From assembly GCA_021527695.1 (NCBI GenBank), contig JAKFAO010000003.1, positions 1,550,001 to 1,614,000 of the forward strand: a stretch of DNA of 64,000 bases. The letters are read 5' to 3'. The first letter of the stretch is position 1; every line of letters starts with the position of its first letter. This document shows, in pieces, positions 1-11,526 of the stretch. The notes below the pieces were generated by a model. That model made no database searches. It worked only from the letters and a program-made list of their open reading frames with translations, and was not told where the DNA came from. Made by a program: the position numbers and the translations under genes. This stretch comes from Naematelia aurantialba (Eukaryota > Basidiomycota > Tremellomycetes > Tremellales > Naemateliaceae).

Positions 1-1600
1 GTCGCCGACCCTTTCAGTAGTGCGGGTCTATCTAACAAATGCACAGCCATGATCATCCTGGGGCGAGTCAGCAAGCTCACGCGGAAACTACGCTTGCTTC
101 CACCAAGCGAGCGCGTCATGGCCAAGCGGTGGCCTGAGGCGCACAAGGTCGATCGTGATATCGCCGATCTCGTGTATGTCTATCTACTGAATCTGCAAAC
201 CAAAGCTGACTCTGTTTATAGAAGGACATGGCCGACGCGCTTGCGAGATCCAATGTTTCCCCTCGAAGGTACCGCAAACCGGATCGATGCTGACCTCGTC
301 GTGAGTCTGCCAGTATCTGCATACTTTGTCACTGATGACTTTTACAATCAGTGCGCGCATCTCGTATGCAGCGTAGCGGCTATACATCTCCACGAGCCGT
401 TTGCGGATCTCAGTGGTCCGCAATGCCCACATTCCGCTCGACTGTTGAAGGAATCGCGTGACGTCTTGAAGATTGTACAGTCCCTTGTCAACAGCAACAC
501 GGATGTCTCGTTTCAGATGATCCCAATCTCTTCGCGTGAGCCCGCAACATTTATGTTGTGACAGTAGTTGACAAGTGCAGTCTGGGTATTTACGGCAGCC
601 CGAACGCTTTTGCTGTTCTACCACCGTGCGCTTGAGCAGACAGACCATGAGACAGCCGCCTCAATCCTGAGTGAGATTGAAGTATTCCAGTGAGTTTTTG
701 TCAACACTTCATGTGTGGAACTTACAATGTAGAATGCTGTTTGCGAGCATGGGATCGCGTTTTGTGATGGGCGCGATTCACTGCGGGATGATTGACCGGA
801 TCGTCAAGCACATACACAGCGAGTTCGGCTTCCCGATACCTCACTGGCGATGGACACCAGCCGACTGGGTACAAGAGGGCGTAGAGCGCGTGCACGACGG
901 TGTATCGTGTCCTAACACTCTTGGCCCAGGGGCGACTCCGATAAACCCACCTGACGCACACGCGCAAGGGCAGGAGCAGCCAAGCATCAGCAGCACCAGT
1001 TCAGGTGGTAACGTGTCGGCGGGGCAGAATGCAGCGAGTTGGAAGTATCGCGACCTAGCGGATATTCAGCGTGGGTACCTCGGTCGCGCCGTCAATACCC
1101 AACAAGCGCAACCGCACGCTGCCGCGGAACTTCGACCTCTCACCTCCCATCAGCCGCTCGTACCCCCTCACCCTCCCCAACTCCCACTCCCACAGCCTCT
1201 ACCGTCACACCTGTATCCAGCACCGCATGCCACCCTGAACCCCCGACCATCGCTGCAACCCCACGCGCAACCACACGACCAACAGGCCTTGACCTATGCG
1301 CCGCCCATGCAACCTCACCCAGCCTCATCATCCTATCTCACATCATCAGTGCATCAGGCGCGTGGGGCTATAGTCAACCCCGTAAGCAGTGGGAGTCTGG
1401 ACTTTGGTGCGCTGTCAATGGGCAACGCAGGGATCGGGCTAGGCAGGGACGGTGTCACCCGTGGCGTGCTTGGTTGGCTCGATTGGGACGCGGCTGTGCC
1501 GACGTCACCTCATGTGGGGGCCGTGAGTGAGGCTCCGGCGAGTGGGATTGAATGGGCGAGCGAGCCGCATCTTCCGAGCGGGAAGCGGGTGAAGCATTGA
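1..1600 (+). CDS. Fungal-specific transcription factor (fungal_trans type), 3' portion
   Basis: The frame is open from base 1, so the 5' end, including any Zn2Cys6 finger, lies outside the window. Exons read 1-173, 222-300, 352-535, 581-689 and 733-1600. All four introns are 43-51 nt with GT..AG ends, and the first has a clear CTGAC branch point. The protein shows features of the fungal_trans (middle homology) region of zinc-cluster regulators: a helix around ILGRVSKLTRKLR, then the IHLHEPFAD stretch followed by a Cys-containing helical segment. The last ~200 residues are Pro/Gln/His/Ser-rich and likely disordered, ending in LPSGKRVKH. It is expected to be a nuclear DNA-binding regulator; the target pathway cannot be inferred. 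Family assignment is fairly secure, the specific orthologue is not. Confidence 0.78.
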
Positions 1601-3044
1601 TTGCGCGCGGTCCGACTTGACGTCAGCGGACATCTGGGACCTCCGCATCAGCTGATTCGGAAGGGACGACGAAGCAGACGACGCAGGGATGCAGCCGATG
1701 CAGCCGAGGAGGATTGGGGTGAGATGTGTACGTGCTCGGGCGCCCGGTCCAGACGTATGGTCCCACCAACTTAGATGAGATGGATACGATATGTATTGTT
1801 GATTGCTGATCCGGACGCGGATCGATGCGTTGCGAGTCCAGAAAGTGCGTCGAGTGTCTAGGAAGTGCGAGTGTATAAACCCGGCTGTGTAGGGCTCTGT
1901 CGGGCGTGTCCGTATGTGTTGGGTGCCGTGGTCTGTACAGGTTGGAGGGTGCGTGTCCGCGAAGGCAATGGAGATGAGGAGAAGTACGAGGGGAATGTAC
2001 TGGAGGGAGAGCGCTGTGCTCTGCCGGGCTCGTAGTCTGCCTCGCTCAGTCGCCGGGTCGGACGAGGTCAACTCGAGTTGCTGCTTGCTGCTTGCTGTTT
2101 GCCGTTTGCTGCTTGCTGCTTGCTGTATGCTGTTTGCTGCGTGTTGCTTGTTGAATCTATCTTGATGACTGCGAAGTTACCACCTCGATCGAGCACCAGC
2201 TATCCTCCCTGCGTGACGTGAGCCGTCTACATACTGTATACGGCTGCTGCCAGCCCCCTGTTTCCGTAACTAAAACGACATGCACGAGCAGCGTGGCGGA
2301 TACAGCCGCCCAGATAAGAATGCATACTGTATACCCCCACCGTTCCACGCTCTACTACTGTAGAGGACATACTGTAGAGTACATACTGTAGAGTACATAC
2401 TGCACAGTACATACTGTACTGCGTCGGCGGACTGGACTGCACAGCACCGTGGGACATGAGATGGACACCCGGCATCGGCGGTGTACCCTGGCTAAGAAGA
2501 TTGAGTCTGAGCTGGGACTGAGACTAAGACTGAGACTGAGACTGGGACTGGGACTGGTAGATAGGGATGCTTCTGCTTCCGATACCGATCCTCACCCTAC
2601 GGATCCTGATATCGACACGACAAAAACACCGCGGTATACGGATCGTGATTCCGATAAAAGGAGCGACACCGACACCGACACCGACACCCATTGCACGTAC
2701 CGAGGTATCACATAGAGATGTCACACGATGGGTATGGAGATTGCACAGTTCCCAAACATGAACAAGACTGCCCAGCTGTTTTCCTGCCTCTTCCTCTCCA
2801 CAGGTCTACGTCCGCGTCCACGTTCGCACAGACGTCCAGCCCGTCCACGTCCGTCCAGACCTCTCCTTGTACCACCTACACCTACACCCACACCCACACC
2901 TACACCCACACCCACATCTATACCATACCTACACCCACACCTGCGCCACACTGGCACCTACGCCGCAGCAGCGCCAACGCTCACATTCCCGTTCAGTCGC
3001 GCCAACGCCGACGCACCCCACGCACGTGAGCCGCATTCACCCCG
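1601..3044. repeat. Convergent intergenic region with five kinds of short tandem repeat
   Basis: No convincing gene was found here; the short ORFs are repeat translations. The region lies between two convergent genes and carries successive low-complexity blocks: TTGCTGC-type repeats at about 2078-2155, a ~14-bp unit TACATACTGTAGAG at about 2355-2421, a GAGACT-type hexamer array at 2511-2558, an ACCGAC hexamer array at 2665-2690, and a CCTACACCCACA-type array at about 2868-2943. It presumably holds the 3' UTRs of both flanking genes. Confidence 0.7.
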
Positions 3045-5464
3045 CTACTCGTGCCAGAGTTGGAGGTCGTCGCCCTCGGCATCGTCGTCGTGCTTGCCAT
3101 CCAACTCGCCCTCATCTCCCCTGCCAGCACTCTTGACGTCGTCCCAGCTCGGCGGGGGAGCCAGCGTGGCTTCGCTGCTCGATAACGACGTGCTAGTCGG
3201 CATCTGGACGGACATGGGCACCTGGTCTTCGCCGTACATTGGCGCACTGGCGCTCGGCTGGTGGTGGTACGTGAACCCGCCGTGCCCCGTCAACATCGGT
3301 GTGGCCGTAGAAGGTGTAGCGTAAGCCGCGGCACCGACACCGGCCCCGTCGTCCATGTTGATAGACATCGGCCTGGAGCGCGACGGGAACGGCCGGATAG
3401 TGCGGTTCGGGTAAGTCTGGTGCTGTTGCTGCGCGGCGTAGACCGACGGCGGAGGGGTTGGGAGAGTCAGAGTCACGTTGGCTAGGTCGCCCGCCGGGTC
3501 GCTGTCCGCCATGCCAGGGCGCCACTCGATCAGCCCATGCTCAATAGGATGCCACTTGTTCTTCCCAAGCATCCTGACATGTCAGCGTCGTTCTCCGGTA
3601 AACGGCAGAAGTTGAGCAGCAGAGGGCAGAAAGATGGCTAGCAGACGGTCTTCGGCACAAGACCAGACAGGATAGGACGGTAAACAACTCACTTGTCAAG
3701 AATGTCACGACGGGTGTACTTGTAGTTCTCGCACCGTTCGACCACTTTGCGACGCACGTCCCTCACAGCGATGCGCGTGTGGTAATCCATTTCGGGCCAC
3801 TTCTCCTCAGGACCCTCGTATTTGCGATCGCACCTGCTCGTAAACGCGTCGAGCTGCGCTAGCACACGGCGTCCGCGGTGGAAGAACGACTTGAGCGTTT
3901 CAGCCTTCTCAAGTGGAGACACGGTGGATGGAATCGAGCCGATCAGCGGAACAGAATCCGAGTTGATGGTCAAGTCGTTGTTGAGCGTGTAATAAAACAG
4001 CGGGAAGAGGTGCGGGGTCTCTGGGAACACCTCGAGTAAACTCCAAAGAGACAGCTCGACACGGCGAGCGACCTGATCGGAAGACGTCAGATACAACCAC
4101 TTGTCAATGCGAGCCACTCACCCGTTGCTGAGCGTAAGATGTCTTGCGCCCATACCCGCCCTTACTACCACCTTTGGACTTTTTAGACGGCCTAAATTCG
4201 TCCTCGTCCTCGACGCTGTCGACGCTGTAGTGGTCTTCGCCGTCGTCACTCGGTTCAGACACGGCTCCACCGTCTAGGTCGGCATACGACACGTTGCGGT
4301 GAAGAGATGCAAGTCTCGGGGACGATCGGACCCCTGACGAGTCAGCACACTGGTACAAGGACAAGGAATACTCACGCTCACTTGCAAGTCGCTTCTTGAC
4401 AGGTGTAGTGGCTTTACGTGTGCGCTCGTGGCTCACGCTCGTGTCGCGGGGTCGCGTGAACTGGGCCGGCGTTAACATACGAATCAGAGCTAAGGGAGGG
4501 CGAAACTCACCCCACCACCACCGCCCAGGCCGACCTCTTCGAGCAGCCTTCGATTAGCATTGATTTGCTGAGCCCTCTCTCGCTCGTATTCGGTCTCGCC
4601 ATACGTGGCTTCAGCCTTGGTGTCGCCTCTCTCGGAGGACAACGCAAAGTGCGGTTCGTGGGCATAAACACTGCGGGTAAAGTACATGTTGTCGGGCTGG
4701 GTGTGCGGAGCAAACCCGAGCGCATGGCCATTCAGGTCGGTAGTAGGCGTGAAGCTCTGGGGGAAGAAACGGCTTGCAGGCATACGACCAAGGGAGTCGG
4801 AGACCTTACGCAGGTCCTGTGCCCCCGGGCTCAGCTCTTCGCGGTAAGGAAAATGCGGAGTCAGGAGACGGGTGTTCATATCTCCCGTGTCGGAGGCTCC
4901 AGAGGTCGAGCGCGACATGGCATAGTTGTTGTTCGAGTTGTTGAAAAACGCAGGGTTGATGTGGCCCACTCGTTGCTCGGGTGGGTTGTGGACTTGGAAC
5001 ATGGAATAGTTGGACTGAGCGAGCGAAGCAGTTGCAGGTGCATCGACAGCGGCCGAGTGAGGCGACGAGGAATATCGAGACGAGTCGGTATGTTCTGTCG
5101 CTGAATTCATCGGATGCGCATGAGAGATGGTGCGCATCATAGGCTGGGATCCGCGCGGGTCATAAATCGGTGTGGGACCGGTGGGGTAGAACGACATCGG
5201 CGGAGCCGTGGTAGGGTAAGGTAGGGCCAGGTTCGGCTGGTAGAAGCGGTATTGCGGCTGTGGATGGGCACCGGGGAACGCTGACATGGGGTGTGGCGAA
5301 TGGCCATTGTCCACACCAGGCGAATAGCTGTTCGGAGGAAGATGCAGAGACTGTTGAGAGCCCGGTCTCTGGATGCGAGGGGAGTCTGCAGGAGACGAGT
5401 GGATGCCTTGATGAGATTGGGGACGGACCGGGTCGTATTGCGGTGCAATCGACAACGAGGCCAT
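3045..5464 (-). CDS. Conserved protein of unknown function, 719 aa
   Basis: Five exons on the minus strand: 5464-4511, 4460-4376, 4333-4122, 4072-3693 and 3573-3045. The four introns (42-119 nt) have GTGAGT donors and CAG acceptors, and the phases join to an uninterrupted 719-aa frame. The first ~290 residues are Ser/Pro/His/Asn-rich and look disordered. They are followed by a conserved-looking block, an Arg/Glu-rich helix leading into ANRRLLEEVGLGGGG. An acidic/basic linker with KKSKGG follows, then a folded-looking domain of ~125 residues with SLWSLLEVFPETPHLFPLF near its start and YTRRDILDKMLGKNKWHP towards its end. The tail is acidic. I do not recognise the family. Position of the start is supported by the first ATG in a long open frame. 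Confidence 0.72.
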
Positions 5465-8400
5465 CTTGATTTGCCACTAGACTCGATCTGGCCGGTGGCA
5501 ACACTGCTGAAAAGAGTGAGATTACCCCTGTCCACGCCATTGTCAGTAGCGTGCTCATTGCTGATAGTAACGTCAAGACTCACAGGCTGCTGTAGCAAGT
5601 AGTGCAGGTGGCCTCGCAGTGCGTACTTCGTACTCGTCAAAGGACAATACGAAAGAGAAAGGTGGTGGGAAGAACCGTGTTGAAGGGTGGATGGGTGTCC
5701 GTTAAAAGGACGCAGGTTCACTGTTGAATGCAATGCCTAGCCAGCCGCCTCAGCTCGGTGTATAGCTTCTTCTAGACACTGCCACCTCCTTGGAACTCCT
5801 TGGAGCTGCCGAGCACGGCGAGCTGACACACTACACTTACCTAGGGGTGTTGCGCGTCTCAAGGCGCAAGAGCCAATGGTGCACGAGTAGAAAGGAAACT
5901 CGTGGCAGACGAATGCGTCCAGTGGCGAGGTACTTTGGCGCGACAGTAGTCCGTGTCAGGCTGCCAGGCTGTCAGGCTGTTTCGGCGAGTTTGACCATGC
6001 GCGGAAGGAGCGCCGTTGGGCCGAAGGAAGAGTCCGCCAGACCAGACGCCCGCGGGAGACAGAGAGACAGCGAGAGCGAAAGAGCCCGGGAGTAACGTCA
6101 GACCCCGAGGGACCAAAGGAGGCCATTTGTCCAAGGAGGGATTGATGTTAGGTTACACCGGGAGGAGGAAGGAGCAACATCAGCACAGACTCGTCAAGCT
6201 TCGACACAAAGGAGCGCGAGATGGTCAGACAAAGTCGACAGCGATTTGCCCGAATTATGACAAACGAGTACGAGGGCAATAGCACAAAGGGACCCCAAAA
6301 TGCGAGCTGGTCGAAGCAGGCATGAACAAGACCCCCCGGGATTCGCTGCTAGAGCGACCAAGGGCAATCCGGAAGACTTGCAGCACGAGGCTGAAGGGCA
6401 AAACCGGGAGGAAGTCGGCGAGGGCGTATGTTCTGACAGAGGCTTAGCGAAGGAGGCAAGCTCACCGGAAGTTCCTACTTGGGCAGAGCTCTTTCCAGCT
6501 TGCCAGTGAGGGTTCCTCCTTGTCCTAAACTTGGCCCAGGAGAGTGGGTGCTCGCGGGTGTTTGTGATAGAGATCGAAACGGTAAGGGTAATTTTGCGGG
6601 CTTGAGACGATCCCAATTGACAGACTGGGGTGTTCACTTGAGATGCTGACGGGACAGCAGGGCTGATGCCGAGACGTTTTGCAGAAGAAAGGACCACCTT
6701 CACTGCTGCGGGTCAAACGCAAGAAAGAGTCAGAAGACAACGACAAGAGGAGCCGGACGAAGTTACGTGTTTATGTGGGCTGACCAGGCGATCAACACCA
6801 CCAGCTTGCTAGTTTCCTCTGTCAACCGACGAGGTCGTGTAAGACAACGGCCCACACGTCTGTCCAGGCCGTAGAGGGAGGCAGTTGAGGACAGCAGTTG
6901 TCTGTCGCGTTGTTGTCCTAGTGATGCTGGCTTGCAGAGCCGGAGGAAGGTTTGCCTCAGGGTAGGCCGTGCGTCGAGGAGGGGCGGCGCGGCGGCTGAG
7001 ACTAGGATGACTTGTATCCTTGGTCGTCCTTCCTGGAGATCGTCTGTCCTGTTGTGAGATCGTCCTTCCTGGGTGCTTTGCTGAGCGCAGAGTTTACGAG
7101 AAGCTTCGGTAAAGGACTCGCTGTTGGGGGGGAAAAGGATGTCTCAGAGATGTACGACTGGCGGCAGTGGGTCGTCCTTTCTGCGGCTTCAGCAATCTTC
7201 CACGTCTTCCTTTGGCATGATGCCATCATGGCGCTGCAGGTGTTTGTGACTACTCTCACCTGATATTCTCCGCAGCGAGGGGGGACACGACGAGAAGCCA
7301 GCGAGTCAGCGGCGGTACTGGTGACCTGTCTGGCGTGATAAACGAGGTTAGTGGGGTTGAGGGTGTGTCAGACACTGGCTGTCGTGGGGCTGGGAGAATG
7401 AGAAGAAGAGAAGAAGAGAGGAGAGTGTGAAATTCTCTTTCTCGTTGTGGGGTGGTTTGAAGAAAAAACAGGTCGCGTTGGGTGCGCCCCTTGCGTGGCG
7501 ATGAGAGGAGGAGGGGGGGGGGGGAAACAAGAGATGACGGCGAGGAGAGGGATGGCGAGGCAGCCCAAAGCAAAAACCTTTACCGGTGCTCCGCCGAGGC
7601 CGCTCGCTCGCATCTGAGCCCGAGGGCGAGGCGTGGCGTCGAGCGTTGAGCGGTTGAGCGTCGCCCGTCGCCCCGTCGCCCCGCTCGCCGCGATCAACTG
7701 CAAGCCCGAGCGCATCGGACGCGTCGTCAAGGGGAGGGGGTCCCATCAGTGCCTCCTCACGCCGACGCGGACAGACCACCGGACAGGGACCGTCCTCGCC
7801 GAGGGGCAGTCAGTACCTCGTAAATACCAGCATGTGTGATGCACGTCAGCGTGTGTGTGAGTGTGTGTGTCTGGAGAGAGGAGCAGGAGAGCGAAGCGCT
7901 GCATAGTCCAAGTGTCAACATTAAACAACAAGCAAAGAGACAAAAGAAAACCAGAAAACTAAAGAAAACACGTCTCGAAAAAAAGAAACCCCTCCTCACG
8001 CTCTCCCTGTCGTCGTCAGGCACGCTGATGGTGTCGGTTCTTGGTTGACGTCGACGCAGCGTGGAGCAGTGCGCACAGGCTTAGAGATCTCGAGGATGCG
8101 TATCAGGAGCACATGGGCTGGGTGAGTCGTCCCCGAGATCGCCGAGGGGCGCTAGGCTGAGCGGGCAAGGGGAACAAGCGATGAACGGTGAAACGGTGAC
8201 AGTGACGGCGGTGCCGGTGACGACGGTGACGGTGAATGCGGCGGATGCAGTAGTATTATTTTGGTTACAACGGTCGGGATTACAGGGTTACAGCATCCCA
8301 CGTGTATGCGACGAGTGATGGGAGGTTTTGAGTGTCCGTAGATCCATGACGAGGAGCAGTCGGCAAACGAGTTGGGGGGCATCGTCATTGGGCTGTGCGC

Positions 8401-9568
8401 TCAGCCGACACCGGGACCACCAGCTCATTCGCGTCGAGTCGAGTCGCCCCAGACTGCACGGTACAGGCAGTGCACCAGCTCGTTCATGTGTGGGCATGGG
8501 TGTTGTGCCGGGGTAGGAAACTGTGGCGCGAGGTGTGATGGCTGGTGGCTGTGGCTGAGGCTGTGGCCATCAAACGAGTGCGAGCGGTCCGAGCTCGGTG
8601 AAGACGAGGTGAAGGAATGCGACGGCATGAGCGGCGGTCGGTGCTGGTTGAGGCTGGGAGGTGTGGCTAGCGAGGTCATGGTGTTGGTATTGGGCTTCGA
8701 AGCAAGCCAGCTTGGCGTTACGAGTATGTGTGTGCGGTCAAACAGTCGATGCTAAGCTGGATGTCACAAAGAGTCGATGCTAAGCTGGATGTCACAAAAG
8801 AGTCGACGCTACAGCTGGATGTCACAACGAATCGAGTGCTACAGCTGGACGTCTGCTGGCTGTGAGAGAGAGGTCGCGAGTGGAACGATGGGATGCCGAG
8901 TTTCCAGCACCGTCCTGTTCCACTCGTTCCCCATTCCCATTTGAGCCGACCAAAACATGGCGTGGGCTATCGAAATCTGTGGAAAATACAAATTCACTGC
9001 TTACCCGAACCGCCCGAGTCCCGCCCAAAAGCATAAAAAAAACATACCGACACTCCGAGTGGACTCCGAGTGGGATGCTCCCCCTCCGGGGCCAACCCGC
9101 CCGCCCACTCGCCCGCTTTCAGTATATCCTCCCGCTCCGACGTGCACGGCGGCGTGGATGCCACAAGGAGGAGCTCAGTCAAAGAGGGAGCTTTGACATC
9201 TCTTCGGCTTCTGATTGGTCCCTAGGGCATGGCAGCCATCTGAGCCGGTTTCTCGGCTCGTCAAAGAGAGAAGACATGGATTGCCACCGATCACGTGCAC
9301 CTTTCACCCATAGGCTTGCATTCTTTGAGCCCACGCCTATATTACACGCCTAGGCATTTTCTGTCTTTCCAGTCGTCATTTGCTTTTTTTTTCCTTTTTT
9401 CCCTTGGCTGACCAACCCGCAAGTCTGCATTGACAACGACCCGTCCAGCTTTCACCGTCTCTACTCGCTTGGTGTCAGTCTTTATAGCTCATAGAAAAGG
9501 CTCCCAGTCATCTTACTAGGGACGCCAGAGGCCACTTGTATTTCGCATCCATCGTAGTGCCGAGCATC
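5465..9568. other. 4.1-kb gene-poor divergent intergenic region
   Basis: This separates the divergent 719-aa gene and DRE2. No ORF here has coding character: several of 100-170 codons overlap on both strands and lack family motifs. It contains purine-rich stretches (about 6000-6450), a G run at 7511-7524, GT-rich microsatellites near 7845-7872, GGTGAC-type runs near 8200-8235 and a four-copy tandem repeat at 8743-8853. The CCAAT-type sequence GATTGGTCC near 9212, about 350 bases from the DRE2 start, could belong to its promoter. A long 5' UTR or a non-coding RNA is possible but not shown. Confidence 0.6.
8743..8853. repeat. Tandem repeat, ~29-bp unit, about four copies
   Basis: The unit GTCGATGCTAAGCTGGATG followed by TCACAAAGA is repeated with increasing divergence: the first two copies are nearly identical, and the third and fourth change GCTAAG to GCTACAG. 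It lies in non-coding DNA about 720 bases upstream of the DRE2 start codon. Confidence 0.85.
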
Positions 9569-10647
9569 ATGGCGATCGTAAACAGCTCCAATGGCTCCGC
9601 GTCCGCCGCACAGGTGGTCCTCGGCTCGATGGAGCGCGCAGAGGAATACCAGCAGGTGCTACTGGGCCTCAAAGCCAATAGCCACGGGCTAGTCCAAGGG
9701 GAGATGCTGGATCGTGTGCTTGATGACGGTGAGTCTGCTCTTCCAACCCCTTTTCTTCTCTGCGGCTGCTCACGACGCTCCGGGCTGTCGTTGACGTGGT
9801 GCAGCGACGAGCCTGCCCGCCCCTCCGTTGACTGTTCACCTGGTCCTTGCCCTGCCGGTACCTTTGAGCCTCTGGCCCCGTATCCCTCCTTCCACTCAAC
9901 TGTTCATCCACCTCCCGCCCTCGGCCGACCAGGCAGCAGTGACGGCGCTGCACGCTCAGCTCGCCGATGCGTCGTTCACGCCGTTTCTCCCGACCCCCGC
10001 TTCCCACATCCTGACCTACACCTCTCCCTCCACCCCCACCTCCACGTCTGCCAGCGTGCCAGTCCCTATCCCTGCACCCGCGCCGGCTGCGTCGGCTTCT
10101 GCGCGACCACTCGCCCTTCGACGCAAGACGACAGACAAAGCCAAGCGCGCGGCGATCTGGGCACTCGAGTCGCCTCTCTTGCCTGACGGTGGGCGGTCCC
10201 TGCTCACGCCGGAAGACAAGCGGCGGCCCGAATGTGTCATCCCCTCCGCCGACGGCAAGCCTGTGAAACGCCGTAGGGCATGTAAAGACTGCACGTGTGG
10301 TCTGGCCGAGCTCGAGGCTGCCGAAGCAGAGCAGGCCGCGGCGGCGGTCCAGGAGGCTCAGCGCGCATTCTTCCTAGAGGGCGACGACGATATCCCAGTG
10401 CATATACGCAATGCCACGTCTGGGACGGAAGGGGTGTGGCCAGTCGAAAAGCGTGCAGAGGCGAAAAAGACGAGTTCCTGCGGGAGCTGTTACCTTGGAG
10501 ACGCGTTCCGGTGCTCAAGCTGCCCCTACCTCGGTGAGTTGCGACGAGTCGTCTGCATACAGCATCGGCCCGTGTGCTGACAGTGCAGGCCTGCCACCGT
10601 TTCAGCCGGGCGAGAAGGTCCAGCTGTCCATTGCCGATGACATTTAG
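9569..10647 (+). CDS. DRE2: Fe-S cluster assembly protein Dre2 (anamorsin/CIAPIN1)
   Basis: Exons 9569-9728, 9805-10533 and 10589-10647 give 315 aa. The C-terminal CIAPIN1 domain is diagnostic: [14 protein letters not shown] supplies the first Fe-S site cysteines, and the twin CX2C motifs CGSC and CSSC lie in [19 protein letters not shown], followed by the typical [10 protein letters not shown] end. Established role: Dre2 with the diflavin reductase Tah18 passes electrons to the cytosolic iron-sulfur assembly machinery, and it is essential in yeast. The central linker is rich in Ala/Pro/Ser and the N-terminal pseudo-methyltransferase fold is only weakly recognisable, as is usual in fungi. The second intron sits inside the CPYLG motif and is removed in phase to restore it. 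Confidence 0.96.
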
Positions 10648-11526
10648 GCATGGCTGCTGCTGTTTGGCTTTGGCTGCTGCTATCTGGCCATTGGCTGCCT
10701 ATCCAGGCTGCCTGGTTGGCCTGGGTACATGGCTGCTTTGCTGTCCTCGCTACTTGGCTGCATTTGGCTGTCCTTGCTACTTGGCAGCTTTGGCTGTCCT
10801 GGCTGTCTGATTGCTTTTGGCTTCCGGGCTGTCGGCTACTGGGTCGTTCTTGACCATTCAGTTTCTCCTACATGTAGCACATTCAGGGACAGGTGTAGAT
10901 GACATGCATTAGTGGTCTCGAGCACTGTGGGAGAGTGGGACATGTGAAACACTGATCAGCCATGACAACCTTGGACCGTTGACGACCCGGGACTCGCGAT
11001 TCGCGATTCGCGATTGGGTTTAGCGAGTGTCGGAAATCCACCAATCAATATATCAACGCTTATCTGTATGCATATCTATCTGAGCATGGGCGTTTGCTGC
11101 TCGTCTCTCGGCGCTGTCCACTGGAGATCACTGGAGTCCATTGGAGGCTGCACCACGGGTCGAGACAACGCCAAGGTGTGAAGGTTAAGACCAAACTCAA
11201 GGCACAAGGACACGAGATCTGCAGAACACGAGATCTATAGTTTTGCCAGATAGCGGCACGAGAAGGTGAGGCGGCGGCACTGGAGACCAGATCATAACGC
11301 CAGGAGCAGCGCGACGAGACGAGAACGTGGGCAGAAACGTCCCTGAGACACGAGCGCTGAGGAGACAAGGACGAACACATTAGAACAAGGATAGGGACAC
11401 GCACGCATAGGCAGCCACTCAAGGTCGACAGCACGACAAGGTCGACAGACACGACAAGGTCGAGGTCGACAGACAACAAGGCAGACACGAACGCAGACAC
11501 AAACCAGACACGACACCTGGGCCAGC
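10648..11526. other. Intergenic region with TTGGCTG-rich 3' flank of DRE2
   Basis: The stretch 10648-10850 directly after the DRE2 stop is made of imperfect repeats of TTGGCTG and CTGGCTGTCC-like units and is strongly strand-asymmetric. From 10980 there is a small GATTCGC triplication, and 11390-11490 is rich in GACAAGGTCGA/GACAGACA units just upstream of the next gene. The long minus-strand ORF 11060-11938 has no family motif and overlaps real plus-strand exons, so it is not called. Confidence 0.6.

Noticed and set aside
184..648. 154-codon minus-strand ORF
   Set aside because: It is antisense to the transcription-factor exons, whose phase and intron signals are consistent across five exons.
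6194..6703. 169-codon minus-strand ORF in the long intergenic region
   Set aside because: Overlapping ORFs of similar length exist on the other strand, there is no recognisable motif and no splice-linked partner exons.
8743..8853. Direct repeats considered as a CRISPR array
   Set aside because: The copies are contiguous with no unique spacers, and the genome is eukaryotic.
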